Shown here: one piece after another, positions 25,380 through 33,888 of the stretch
How positions within the stretch are numbered: position 1 is the stretch's first letter
How the letters are laid out: each line of letters begins with the position of its first letter
From: Pandoraea commovens
GTDB taxonomy: Bacteria; Pseudomonadota; Gammaproteobacteria; Burkholderiales; Burkholderiaceae
Direction of reading: 5' to 3'
Assembly: GCF_902459615.1 (NCBI RefSeq)
Contig: NZ_CABPSA010000013.1
Coordinates: 32,076 to 96,075, forward strand
DNA length: 64,000 nucleotides
Notes under the pieces: generated by a model
Told to the model about the DNA's origin: nothing
Databases searched by the model: none
What the model saw: the letters and a program-made list of their open reading frames with translations, nothing else
Program-made: the position numbers and the translations under genes

Positions 25380-26747
25380 ATGAAAAGTACCATCAGCCGT
25401 ACCGAACAGGGCAATCGCGTCGCCGCGACCACCATTTTGGCTGCGTGCGCCGCACTCACGCTTGCCGGATTCCTCGCGCGCACGCTCGAAGGCACAGTCA
25501 ATCCTTTGCTGACCTTCTTTCTCGTCTCGGCAGGCGGCATTCTCAATCTGTCCACGGCGTGTCTGCTAGGCGTTCAATATCTCTACAACGGTAAGCGCTA
25601 TTTTGCGCAGTTCGGATGCGCGTTTCTGCTACGCGGACTGTTCATGTTTACCGAAGGCGTGTTGCTCGCGAATCAGTTGGCAGGCATCTCGGCACACGTC
25701 ACCCGCGCGCCCTTCTGGCTCTGGCTCGTTGCCGAAGCGAGCTTCGCCGCGTATGTGATGCTCAGCGTGCGCAGCTACTCTCGCACGCGCATGGACCCGC
25801 ACACGCGTCCCGGCTACTCCGAGGCGGCGCGTTACGGCGCGACGGTCCTCATCATCTGGGTGACGGTTTCGCTGTCGATCGTGGGCGCGGGACGCACGCT
25901 CGTCACGCCGCATCTGACCGGCGGCGTCGGCATCGAGACGATCGCGCTCGCCGCCCTCTTCGTCGCCTACGTGGCACTGTGGTGGCGTATCGCGGCCGTC
26001 ACGCGCCTGTCGCACAAGTTGTTCCTGCTCGTGTGGGTCGTGGTCTCGATCTCGCTGTGTCAGTTGCTGCTCTCGCTTACCGCACCGAGCGAAGCGTCGT
26101 ATCAATGGTATGCGGCGCGTTTGCTGGCGCTGGCGTCGCCGGGTGTTGCCACGCTCGCCCTGGTGTGGGAAATCACACGGCAGTATCAATCGCTCGCGCT
26201 CACCAACACGGATCTGGTGGAGAAGGTTTTCATCGATCCGCTCACGCACATCTATAACCGCCGTTACTTCGACAATCGCATCCGGCTCGTCGCCGAACGC
26301 GTGCAACAGCGTGCGATTCCGCTGTCCGTTCTGCTGATCGACATCGATTTCTTCAAGCAGGTCAACGACCGCTACGGACACCCGTTCGGCGACGCCGTCT
26401 TGCAACGCATCGCCACGACCATCCAGCATTGCATCCGACTGCCGAGCGACTTTGCCGTTCGTCTGGGAGGCGAGGAATTTGCGGTGGTCTTGCCTGAGAT
26501 CGACCAGCACGCCGCGTTACGTGTGGCCGACCGAATTCGCGAATCCGTCAAGCGCGCGAGTACGGATCTGCTGCCACAAGCCGCGCGCGACGAGGGCGAG
26601 GCGATCACCATCAGCGTCGGCATTGCCTCATGGCAACCGGGCGAGCCGCTCGTGATCAGCGCGATGCTCGACCAGGCGGACAAGGCGCTTTATCAGGCGA
26701 AGCACAAGGGGCGGGATCAGAGCGTGATGGGGCAGATGGCGGCGTGA
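25380..26747 (+). CDS. Membrane-bound diguanylate cyclase (GGDEF domain)
   Basis: A 455-residue protein. Residues about 14-265 hold seven to eight hydrophobic helices forming an unnamed membrane sensor. A linker leads to a GGDEF domain (about 285-452) with DPLTHIYNRRYFDN, the metal Asp in LLIDIDFFKQVNDRYGH, and the active motif GGEEF at 363-367. That makes c-di-GMP synthesis from two GTP likely. The inhibitory I-site RxxD expected five residues before GGEEF reads LPSD, so the Arg is missing at its usual place (there is one a residue earlier), and product inhibition may be weak. The start is uncertain: ATG 25380 lacks a good ribosome-binding site, and a TTG at 25320 or GTG at 25341 are alternatives. 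Confidence 0.88.
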   Translation: MKSTISRTEQGNRVAATTILAACAALTLAGFLARTLEGTVNPLLTFFLVSAGGILNLSTACLLGVQYLYNGKRYFAQFGCAFLLRGLFMFTEGVLLANQLAGISAHVTRAPFWLWLVAEASFAAYVMLSVRSYSRTRMDPHTRPGYSEAARYGATVLIIWVTVSLSIVGAGRTLVTPHLTGGVGIETIALAALFVAYVALWWRIAAVTRLSHKLFLLVWVVVSISLCQLLLSLTAPSEASYQWYAARLLALASPGVATLALVWEITRQYQSLALTNTDLVEKVFIDPLTHIYNRRYFDNRIRLVAERVQQRAIPLSVLLIDIDFFKQVNDRYGHPFGDAVLQRIATTIQHCIRLPSDFAVRLGGEEFAVVLPEIDQHAALRVADRIRESVKRASTDLLPQAARDEGEAITISVGIASWQPGEPLVISAMLDQADKALYQAKHKGRDQSVMGQMAA

Positions 26748-26789
26748 TTGGCGGTGTGCGCTGCGTGACGTTTGGCGCGGCGAACGACA

Positions 26790-27218
26790 TCAGTGCTTGC
26801 CCACCGGCGGCGACGTTGCCGGTCCTTTGAGTTCCACGGTGTTGCCGTCCGGATCGCTGAGATAGCAGGACGGCCCTTCCCCGTGTGCACCGTAGCGTTG
26901 CACCACGTCCCCCAGAGTCACGCCGTGCGACGCAAGTTCTTTGCGAATGGCTTCGTCATCGAACGGTTCGACGCGCAGACAAAAGTGATCGAGATTGTGT
27001 CCTTCCGGACCGGGCGCGACACCGCCCTGACGACCGATCTTGCCTGCGACGTCGACCAGATCGATCAACGCGTCGCCAGCACGCAACTGAACCAGTCCGA
27101 TGTCGTCCTGCACCTTTTCCAGCGTGCAGCCCAGCACCTCAATGTAGAAGTGCCGCAAGCGTGCCACATCGTTGGTCCGCAACACCACGTGATCGAGCGC
27201 GACGAACGGAATCTTCAT
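26790..27218 (-). CDS. VOC (glyoxalase/dioxygenase fold) family protein
   Basis: A 142-residue protein of the vicinal-oxygen-chelate fold. Two beta-alpha-beta-beta-beta repeats are visible. The first begins ALDHVVLRTNDVARLRHFYIEVLGC and the second NLDHFCLRVEPFDDEAIRKEL. It ends with SCYLSDPDGNTVELKG. Metal-ligand candidates are His in LDHVVL, His in LDHFCL and Glu in TVELKG. The precise reaction is unknown. It follows spoVR by ten bases on the same strand, so it is probably the last gene of the prkA-yeaH-spoVR operon, an addition to the usual set. Confidence 0.85.
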   Translation of the reverse strand: MKIPFVALDHVVLRTNDVARLRHFYIEVLGCTLEKVQDDIGLVQLRAGDALIDLVDVAGKIGRQGGVAPGPEGHNLDHFCLRVEPFDDEAIRKELASHGVTLGDVVQRYGAHGEGPSCYLSDPDGNTVELKGPATSPPVGKH

Positions 27219-27228
27219 CGCGCCCCCG

Positions 27229-28773
27229 TCAGGCGCTCAGCGCGTAGCGACGCCGCTTCTCGACCTTCGTCTCGTGCGTCATTTCGCTGCGGCCGTCTTC
27301 GAACACCGTCTCCAGCCGCACGGTAAAGCCCCACAGACGCGCCACGTGCTTGAGCACTTCTTCGAAGCTGTCGTCGAGCGGTTTGCGTTCGCTTTGCACG
27401 TGCCGCAACGTCAGCGACCGGTCGCCATGCAGATCGACGTGCGCCACCTGAATATTCGGTTCGAGCTGACTGAGGTTGTACTGCTGCGCCAGCATCTCGC
27501 GAATCTCGCGATAGCCCGAATCGTTGTGGATGGCCGTCACACGCAAGCGGCTGTCACGATCGTCGTCGAGAACAGAGAACAACTTCAGATCGCGAATCAC
27601 CTTGGGCGAGAGGAACTGCTGAATGAAGCTCTCGTCCTTGAAGTTGCGCATGGCGAAGTCGAGCGTCGTCAGCCAGTCGGAGCCAGCGATATCCGGGGCC
27701 CACAGACGGTCCTCGTCGGTTGGCTCCTCGCACATGCGACGGATGTCCTGGAACATCGCGAAGCCCAGCGCATACGGATTCAGACCGCTGTAGTACGGGC
27801 TGTCGAACGACGGCTGATAGACGACGTTCGTATGCGCGTGCAGGAACTCCATCATGAAGGCGTCGTTGACGAGCTTCTCCTTGTAGAGCTGCTGAAGGAT
27901 CGTGTAGTGCCAGAACGTCGCCCAGCCTTCGTTCATGACTTTGGTCTGACGTTGCGGATAGAAGTACTGTGCGAGCTTGCGTACGATGCGCACGATCTCG
28001 CGCTGCCACGGCGCCAGCTTCGGGGCGTTCTTCTCGAAGAAATACAGCAGGTTTTCCTGCGGCTCGCCCGGGAACGGCGGCTCGTCCGATTCGGAGGGAT
28101 CGAGTCCGTCGTCCTCATCGTCGTCATGCAGGGCGTGATTGGGCAACGTGCGCCACAGATCGTTGATCTGCATCTGCAAATAATTCTCGCGCTCCTTTTG
28201 TCGCGCCTGCTCCTGCGCGAGCGACAAACGCTTCGGCCGCTTGTACCGGTCCACGCCGTAGTTCATCAGGGCGTGGCAGGAGTCGAGCAGCAACTCCACT
28301 GACTGCTCACCGTAACGCTGTTCGCACTCGGTGATGTAGTTGCGCGCGAACAGCAGGTAATCGACGATGGCGTCGGCGCTGGTCCACGTGCGAAACAGGT
28401 AATTGCCCTTGAAGAACGAGTTATGACCGTAGCTGGCATGCGCGATGGTCAGCGCCTGCATGGTCATACTGTTCTCCTCCATCAGATACGCGATGCAGGG
28501 GTTCGAGTTGATGACGATCTCGTACGCCAGGCCCATCTGCCCGCGCTTGTAGCCGCGCTCGGAGGACAGGAAATGCTTGCCGTACGACCAGTGGTGATAG
28601 CCGATGGGCAGGCCGACGGTCGCATAGGCGTCGAGCATCTGCTCGGCGGTGATGATCTCGATCTGATTCGGGTACGTGTCGAGCTTGAAGCCGGCGGCGA
28701 TACGCGCGATCTCATGCTCGTATCGCTGAATCAGCTCGAACGTCCATTCCGACCCTGTGGATATATACGCCAT
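27229..28773 (-). CDS. SpoVR family protein (YcgB-like)
   Basis: A 514-residue cytosolic protein of the SpoVR/YcgB family, close to E. coli YcgB (510). Recognisable blocks are GLPIGYHHWSYGKHF, VINSNPCIAYLMEENSMTMQALTIAHA and HASYGHNSFFKGNYLFRTWTSAD, with many His/Glu residues that suggest metal or nucleotide binding, and MNEGWATFWHYTILQQLY in the middle. Biochemical function is not settled; in Bacillus the founding member affects spore cortex and in enterobacteria it belongs to the stationary-phase regulon. ATG 28773 has GAGGG upstream. It follows the yeaH-like gene and precedes the VOC gene. Confidence 0.93.
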   Translation of the reverse strand: MAYISTGSEWTFELIQRYEHEIARIAAGFKLDTYPNQIEIITAEQMLDAYATVGLPIGYHHWSYGKHFLSSERGYKRGQMGLAYEIVINSNPCIAYLMEENSMTMQALTIAHASYGHNSFFKGNYLFRTWTSADAIVDYLLFARNYITECEQRYGEQSVELLLDSCHALMNYGVDRYKRPKRLSLAQEQARQKERENYLQMQINDLWRTLPNHALHDDDEDDGLDPSESDEPPFPGEPQENLLYFFEKNAPKLAPWQREIVRIVRKLAQYFYPQRQTKVMNEGWATFWHYTILQQLYKEKLVNDAFMMEFLHAHTNVVYQPSFDSPYYSGLNPYALGFAMFQDIRRMCEEPTDEDRLWAPDIAGSDWLTTLDFAMRNFKDESFIQQFLSPKVIRDLKLFSVLDDDRDSRLRVTAIHNDSGYREIREMLAQQYNLSQLEPNIQVAHVDLHGDRSLTLRHVQSERKPLDDSFEEVLKHVARLWGFTVRLETVFEDGRSEMTHETKVEKRRRYALSA

Positions 28774-28831
28774 GACGCGCCCTCGTTTCGGTACCGGCAC
28801 GGGCCGGTATCGGTACGCTAGGAGACGGCCC

Positions 28832-30094
28832 TCAGGCCGCCTTCTTCTTGAACAAGTCGTGCAGCACCGGATAGATTTCGGCCGCCTCCATGATGCGTTG
28901 CATCGCGAAGTTCGAATGCTGCTGCTTGACCGACAGGTACTCGTTCCACAGGTTCTGCGGTTCTGCGCTCGCTACCTCCACGTAGGCGAAGTACTGCACG
29001 GCCGGCATGATCGACTGCATCAGGATGTCGCGACAGATCGGCGAGTCGCCGTCCCAGTTATCGCCGTCGGAGACCTGCGCACCGTAGATGTTCCAGTCGC
29101 TCGGCGAATACCGGTCCGCGATGACCTCGTTCATCAGCTTGAGTGCGCTGGACACCACCGTCCCGCCCGACTCGCGCGCGTAGAAGAAATCGTCCTCGTT
29201 CACTTCCTTCGCCGTGGTGTGGTGACGGATGAGCACGAGATCGATGCGCTCGTAGTTATGCCGCAGGAACAGATACAGCAGCATGAAGAAGCGCTTGGCG
29301 AGGTCCTTACGGCTCTGGTCCATCGAGCCGGACACGTCCATCAGACAGAACATGACGGCCTGCGCTTGCGGGCGCGGCTGCATGACGCGGTTCGAATACC
29401 GCAGATCGAGTTTTTCGATGTAAGGAATCGCCTCGACGCGCGTACGAAGATGCGTGATTTCGTGCGCGAGCGCCAGGGCTCTGGGCGATGTATCTCCCTC
29501 GCGCGAGACGATGTCCGCGTACTCGGCTTCGAGTTCACGGAGCTGCTTGCGATAGGGTGCGGTGAGCGCGATGCGCCGGCCCAGCGAGCTGCGCATCGTG
29601 CGAATGACGTTGAGGTTCGACGGCGTACCGTCGATGGAATAGCCCGCACGTACCTTGCGAAACTCCGGAATCTGGGCAAGCCGACGTTTCGCGAGGTCCG
29701 GCAGCGCCATGTCCTCGAAGAAGAATTTCAGGAACTCCTCTCGCGAGAGGTTGAAGACGAAATCGTCCTCGCCCTCTCCCGAGTCGCTGGCGCGGCTGCC
29801 GCCGCCCCCTGCGCCCGATGGCGGACGCTCGAAGTTGTCGCCCACCACGAACTCGCGGTTGCCGGGATGAATCATCTCCCGCCGCCCACCGGGTCCGTGG
29901 TGAAACAACGGCTCCGAAATGTCCTTGACCGGGATCGAGACCTGTCCGCTGCCATCGATATCGGTGATCTTGCGCCCAGACACCGCTTTCGCAACCGCAC
30001 GACGAATCTGGTCGCGATAGCGTTTGATGAAACGCTGCTGATTGATGGCGCTTTTGTTCTTGCCGTTTTGCCGTCTGTCGATGATTGCTGACAT
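28832..30094 (-). CDS. YeaH/YhbH family protein (DUF444)
   Basis: A 420-residue protein of the DUF444 family. The N-terminal third is basic (RFIKRYRDQIRRAVAKAVSG) and mentions a Gly/Ser-rich linker (GAGGGGSRASDSGEGEDDF). The C-terminal half has a von Willebrand A-like fold with a metal-site motif in LMDVSGSMDQSRKDLAKRFF. The E. coli orthologue YeaH works with the kinase YeaG in nutrient-stress survival, and the gene order here (prkA, yeaH, spoVR) fits such a module. The spacing to prkA is 18 bases, so they are co-transcribed. The ribosome-binding site is weak (GGGG). Confidence 0.93.
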   Translation of the reverse strand: MSAIIDRRQNGKNKSAINQQRFIKRYRDQIRRAVAKAVSGRKITDIDGSGQVSIPVKDISEPLFHHGPGGRREMIHPGNREFVVGDNFERPPSGAGGGGSRASDSGEGEDDFVFNLSREEFLKFFFEDMALPDLAKRRLAQIPEFRKVRAGYSIDGTPSNLNVIRTMRSSLGRRIALTAPYRKQLRELEAEYADIVSREGDTSPRALALAHEITHLRTRVEAIPYIEKLDLRYSNRVMQPRPQAQAVMFCLMDVSGSMDQSRKDLAKRFFMLLYLFLRHNYERIDLVLIRHHTTAKEVNEDDFFYARESGGTVVSSALKLMNEVIADRYSPSDWNIYGAQVSDGDNWDGDSPICRDILMQSIMPAVQYFAYVEVASAEPQNLWNEYLSVKQQHSNFAMQRIMEAAEIYPVLHDLFKKKAA

Positions 30095-30112
30095 AGTGGC
30101 CCCGATTGGTTG

Positions 30113-32035
30113 CTACGAGGATTTGCGCACGCGCAGATACCATTCCACAAGCAGGCGAACCTGCTTCGGGGTATAGCCCTTTTCCACCATCCGGTTGACG
30201 AAGTTGGCGTGCTTTTCCTGATCCTCCTTGGACGACTTCGCGTTGAACGAGATCACCGGCAGCAAATCCTCGGTCGTCGAGAACATGCGTTTCTCGATCA
30301 CCGCGCGCAGCTTTTCGTAACTCGTCCAGAGCGGATTCTTGCCCGCGTTGTTGGCGCGCGCCCGCAGCACGAAGTTGACGATCTCGTTGCGGAAGTCTTT
30401 CGGATTGGTAATCCCGGCCGGCTTTTCGACTTTCTCCAGTTCGTCGTTGAGCGCGGTGCGGTCGAGAATTTCTCCGGTGTTCGGATCGCGATATTCCTGA
30501 TCCTGAATCCACAGGTCCGCGAAGTTCACGTAGCGATCGAAGATGTTCTGACCGTACTCCGAGTACGATTCCAGATACGCGGTCTGAATCTCCTTGCCGA
30601 TGAACTCGACGAACGGTGCCGTCAGATATTCCTTGATGTAGGCGAGATAGCGCTTCTCGACTTCTCCCGCATACTGTTCGCGCTCGATCTGCTGTTCGAG
30701 CACGTACAGCATGTGCACCGGGTTCGCGGCGACTTCCGTGTTATCGAAGTTGAAGACCTTCGAGAGCACCTTGAAGGCGAAACGCGTCGACATGCCCGTC
30801 ATCCCTTCGTCCACCCCAGCGTAGTCGCGGTACTCCTGATACGACTTGGCCTTCGGGTCGATGTCCTTGAGGTTCTCACCGTCGTAGACACGGACCTTGG
30901 AGAAGATGTTGGAATTCTCGGGCTCTTTCAGACGCGTGAGCACCGCGAACTGGGCAAGCATCTTGAGCACGTTCGGCGCGCGCGGGGCGTTCGCAAGCGA
31001 GCTGTTCTTTACGAGCTTCTCGTAAATCTTCACCTCGTCGGTCACGCGCAGGCAGTACGGCACCTTCACGATATAGATACGGTCGAGGAAAGCTTCGTTG
31101 TTGCGATTGCCCTTGAAGCTCTGCCACTCCGCTTCGTTCGAGTGGGCAAGCACGATCCCGTCGAACGGAATCGCACCGAACCCTTCCGTACCCTTGTAAT
31201 TGCCTTCCTGTGTAGCGGTCAGCAACGGGTGGAGCACCTTGATCGGCGCCTTGAACATTTCGACGAATTCGAGCAGGCCGCGGTTGGCCAGGCAGAGGCC
31301 GCCGGAGTATGAGTAGGCGTCCGGATCGTCCTGCGGAAATTCTTCGAGCTTGCGGATGTCGACCTTACCGACCAGCGACGAGATGTCCTGGTTGTTTTCG
31401 TCGCCCGGTTCGGTCTTCGCAATCGCGATCTGCTGCAACACCGACGGACGCACCTTCACGACGCGGAACTTGGTGATGTCGCCGTTGAATTCGTTAAGAC
31501 GCTTGGTGGCCCACGGTGACGGAATCGTATTGAGATACCGCATCGGAATGCCGAAGTCCTCCTCGAGAATCTTGCCGTCTTCCTCTGAGGAGAACAGGCC
31601 CAGAGGCGACTCGTGCACCGGCGATCCCTTCAGGCAGTAGATGGGGACATCCTCCATCAACACCTTCAGTTTCTCTGCCAGCGACGACTTGCCGCCGCCC
31701 GGAGGCCCGAGCAGATACAGAATCTGTTTGCGCTCTTCGAGGCCCTGCGCCGCGTGTTTGAAGAACGAGACGATTTGCTCGATCGTGTCTTCCATGCCGT
31801 AAAACTCACGGAAGGCAGGATAGATCTTGATGATCTTGTTGGAGAACAGCCGCGAGAGTCGCGGGTCGTGATGCGTGTCGATAAGCTCCGGCTCACCGAT
31901 GGCGCGCAACATGCGCTCGGCTGCCGATGCATACGCAGTCGAATCCTTCTTACAGATCTCCAGATATTCCTGGATGCTGTATTCCTCTTCCCTGCGTGCT
32001 TCGAAACGTGTCGTGTAGTGGCTGAAAATATCCAT
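30113..32035 (-). CDS. PrkA-type serine protein kinase (YeaG-like)
   Basis: A 640-residue protein matching PrkA/YeaG length (E. coli YeaG 644). The N-terminal AAA+-like domain has Walker A GPPGGGKSS at 110-118, and the C-terminal PrkA domain resembles a kinase fold, ending LVEWYLRVRKSS. YeaG-type proteins respond to nitrogen starvation and stationary phase; whether they act as kinase or AAA protease is debated. ATG 32035 was chosen because MDIFSHYTTRFEARREEEYS is the conserved family start; the 58 residues further upstream are not conserved-looking. It is the first gene of the stress operon and is preceded by a 954-base gap. Confidence 0.94.
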   Translation of the reverse strand: MDIFSHYTTRFEARREEEYSIQEYLEICKKDSTAYASAAERMLRAIGEPELIDTHHDPRLSRLFSNKIIKIYPAFREFYGMEDTIEQIVSFFKHAAQGLEERKQILYLLGPPGGGKSSLAEKLKVLMEDVPIYCLKGSPVHESPLGLFSSEEDGKILEEDFGIPMRYLNTIPSPWATKRLNEFNGDITKFRVVKVRPSVLQQIAIAKTEPGDENNQDISSLVGKVDIRKLEEFPQDDPDAYSYSGGLCLANRGLLEFVEMFKAPIKVLHPLLTATQEGNYKGTEGFGAIPFDGIVLAHSNEAEWQSFKGNRNNEAFLDRIYIVKVPYCLRVTDEVKIYEKLVKNSSLANAPRAPNVLKMLAQFAVLTRLKEPENSNIFSKVRVYDGENLKDIDPKAKSYQEYRDYAGVDEGMTGMSTRFAFKVLSKVFNFDNTEVAANPVHMLYVLEQQIEREQYAGEVEKRYLAYIKEYLTAPFVEFIGKEIQTAYLESYSEYGQNIFDRYVNFADLWIQDQEYRDPNTGEILDRTALNDELEKVEKPAGITNPKDFRNEIVNFVLRARANNAGKNPLWTSYEKLRAVIEKRMFSTTEDLLPVISFNAKSSKEDQEKHANFVNRMVEKGYTPKQVRLLVEWYLRVRKSS

Positions 32036-32989
32036 ATGCCTCACCCCCGCCTCATCGGAATACACCGCGGAAAACACCGCGATACGATGCCCGCTCTGTT
32101 GCTTAAGACCCGGATGACTGCACGATGGTTTCGTGCCTGGCTCACTGCATGCCGGAGCGACTGACGCGAAACCTTTCGCACTGTCCCCTCCCTCACATGA
32201 ACGACTCAAAATCGGTTTAGGTTGACTTTAAACTTGTCAGTGAAAATTGCAACCGTTAACTCATCATATGCACAAACAAAAAAACTGTCGCTAGATATTT
32301 TCCGCAGCGCTAAGCATTCTCGATAACCCGCATCCCGCAAGGGTTTCCGCGTGTTCCGCACACACTCTACGCAATGCGCATGTCGCACGAGATAGGTCGA
32401 ATTTCGAGCGACTTTTGCAGCCACCACCCACGCATTGCGCACTCGGGTTTGCCTGCATTAAGAAACATTTGAGACATTCGTTTATTTATTCAGTATTCCT
32501 ATTTATCTCATCGAATTTCACACGCCGACGAGATGCGTCGCGTGCAATGTTTTCTGGAAAAAAAGTGGGCGGCCCAACGACGTCGACGACAGCGAAGACG
32601 TGGGCGCGAAGGGGATGCTTTCCTGTCGAAGCGTCGCGGCTGCGCGAAGTCGCGAAGGTCGTGCGACTGGCTTGCTCTGGAGCACGCGTGTCGCAGATGG
32701 AAAGTCGACTACGGACGAATGTCTTGACGGACGAACCTCCTCCTTGCAAATTGGCGATCTCTGGAATGAAGCGAACAACGTGCCAGACGACCGCGCTTGA
32801 AATCCATGTTACGCCCGTTCGCCAAAATCTGCTGCGCGGATATGTAACGCGATGTGACCCCACGCCCACCCGGCGCATCTTCGCTCTGGCCCCGACGTCA
32901 CCGCGCCAGGAACGATTCGTGCAATAATGCAACTTTGTTGCATTTATTACACAGTTGCAAACTGTGTGCGGGCGTCGCCCCATCTGTCC
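32036..32989. other. Long divergent intergenic region between prkA and znu operon
   Basis: This 954-base gap has no frame I accept as a gene; several short frames are Arg/Ser/Cys-rich. It is A+T-rich around 32210-32300 and 32455-32520. A 9-bp inverted repeat (32371-32379 with 32431-32439) is too widely spaced for a terminator. I looked for a sigma54 promoter ahead of prkA and found no GG-N10-GC match with the right spacing. Zinc-regulator-like palindromes lie at its right end. Confidence 0.5.
32926..32966 (+). promoter_or_regulatory. Palindrome pair before the zinc importer, candidate Zur operator
   Basis: AATGCAAC-TTT-GTTGCATT (32926-32944) is a perfect 19-bp palindrome. A second inverted repeat, CACAGT-TGCAA-ACTGTG (32950-32966), follows six bases later and shares the TTGCA core. 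They lie 24-64 bases before the first short gene of the znu cluster, where the zinc repressor Zur would act. Assignment to Zur is inference from position and symmetry. Confidence 0.55.
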
Positions 32990-33112
32990 ATGATTCGCTT
33001 CTCCGTTTGGCTTTACCGTCTCGCAGGCTGGGAACGCACGGCGCTCACGCTGCTGGTGCTCGTCCCGCTTTGGGCGCTCGTTTACTGGGCGCTGAAAGGG
33101 GTCGCCCCGTGA
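32990..33112 (+). CDS. 40-residue single-helix membrane peptide preceding znuC
   Basis: A 40-codon frame starting MIRFSVWLYRLAGWERTALT, followed by a hydrophobic helix LLVLVPLWALVYWALKG and ending VAP. Its TGA overlaps the GTG start of znuC in a GTGA, an arrangement that usually means coupled translation. There is no clear Shine-Dalgarno sequence before the ATG. I do not recognise a family. It could be a small subunit or chaperone of the importer, a leader peptide that tunes znuC translation, or chance. The overlap and the clean transmembrane helix favour a real gene. Confidence 0.55.
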   Translation: MIRFSVWLYRLAGWERTALTLLVLVPLWALVYWALKGVAP

Positions 33113-33888
33113 TCGGTTGCCAGAATCTCTCGGTCCGCTTCGGGCCGAACGTCGCGCTGGAAGACGTAAGCGCCATGTTCGCGCCCGGCGTGCTGTCCGC
33201 GGTCGTCGGACCCAACGGCGGCGGCAAAACCACCCTGCTGCGTGCGCTCGCCGGGCTCCAAAAGGCCACGACGGGCAAGATCGTCAGCGACGGCCCCGTG
33301 GCCTATCTGTCGCAACGCCCCGAGACCGACCATCGTTTTCCGATGTGCGTTGAAGAATACGTGCTGACCGGTACGTGGCGTCGCACGGGCGATGCCCGTC
33401 GCCTCGGCCGCGACGAGTTCGACCGCGCCCTCGACGCCCTCGCCCGTGTGGGCCTCGCCGACAAGCGCACACAGGCGCTGGAAGCCTTGTCCGGCGGGCA
33501 ATGGCAGCGCGCCCGCTTCGCTCGCCTGATCGTCGAAGACGCGCCGATCGTTTTGCTGGACGAACCGCTGACCGGCATCGATGTACCGTCGGCGGAACTG
33601 TTGCTGGCGTTGCTGGATCAATGGCGCAACGAGGGACGCACCGTTGTGACCGTGCTCCACGATTTGCCGCTGGTGCTCGAACGCTTCGCGCACGTGGCCG
33701 TGATGGCCGGACGTCTGGTGACGTCGGGCACACCGGCGTCCTGCCTTCAGGGCGGGTTCCCGTCGGTGGACGGCGCGGCCGGGGGCGCCCATCCGGGTCT
33801 TTCCACAGCAGGCGGCTATACCGCGTTTGCCGCCACGCCACCGTCGATTACCGCTGCGCCGGTCACGTTTCCCGGAGGCCGTCGATGA
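33109..33888 (+). CDS. znuC: Zinc/manganese ABC transporter ATPase ZnuC
   Basis: A 259-residue ABC ATPase of the metal type. It shows Walker A GPNGGGKTTLL, Q-loop AYLSQRPETDHRFPM, signature ALSGGQWQRARFARLI and Walker B IVLLDEPLTGID, with the H-loop in VLHDLPLVL. The glutamine-rich signature and the order C-B-A match zinc importers. The C-terminus (about 215-259) is a Gly/Pro/Ala-rich tail. The start is GTG 33109, with AAAGGGG seven bases upstream. The stop overlaps znuB by ATGA. Confidence 0.9.
   Translation: MIGCQNLSVRFGPNVALEDVSAMFAPGVLSAVVGPNGGGKTTLLRALAGLQKATTGKIVSDGPVAYLSQRPETDHRFPMCVEEYVLTGTWRRTGDARRLGRDEFDRALDALARVGLADKRTQALEALSGGQWQRARFARLIVEDAPIVLLDEPLTGIDVPSAELLLALLDQWRNEGRTVVTVLHDLPLVLERFAHVAVMAGRLVTSGTPASCLQGGFPSVDGAAGGAHPGLSTAGGYTAFAATPPSITAAPVTFPGGRR

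Noticed and set aside
32036-32300. Possible sigma54 promoter for the prkA operon
   Set aside because: The nearest GGCAC-like and TGC-like elements are 16 bases apart instead of the required spacing.
32371-32439. 9-bp inverted repeat CGCAATGCG with CGCATTGCG
   Set aside because: Arms are separated by over 50 bases in featureless sequence; likely chance.
32206-32442. A 78-codon minus-strand frame upstream of prkA
   Set aside because: No ribosome-binding site, Cys/Arg-rich sequence without a recognisable fold, and it lies in the prkA promoter region.
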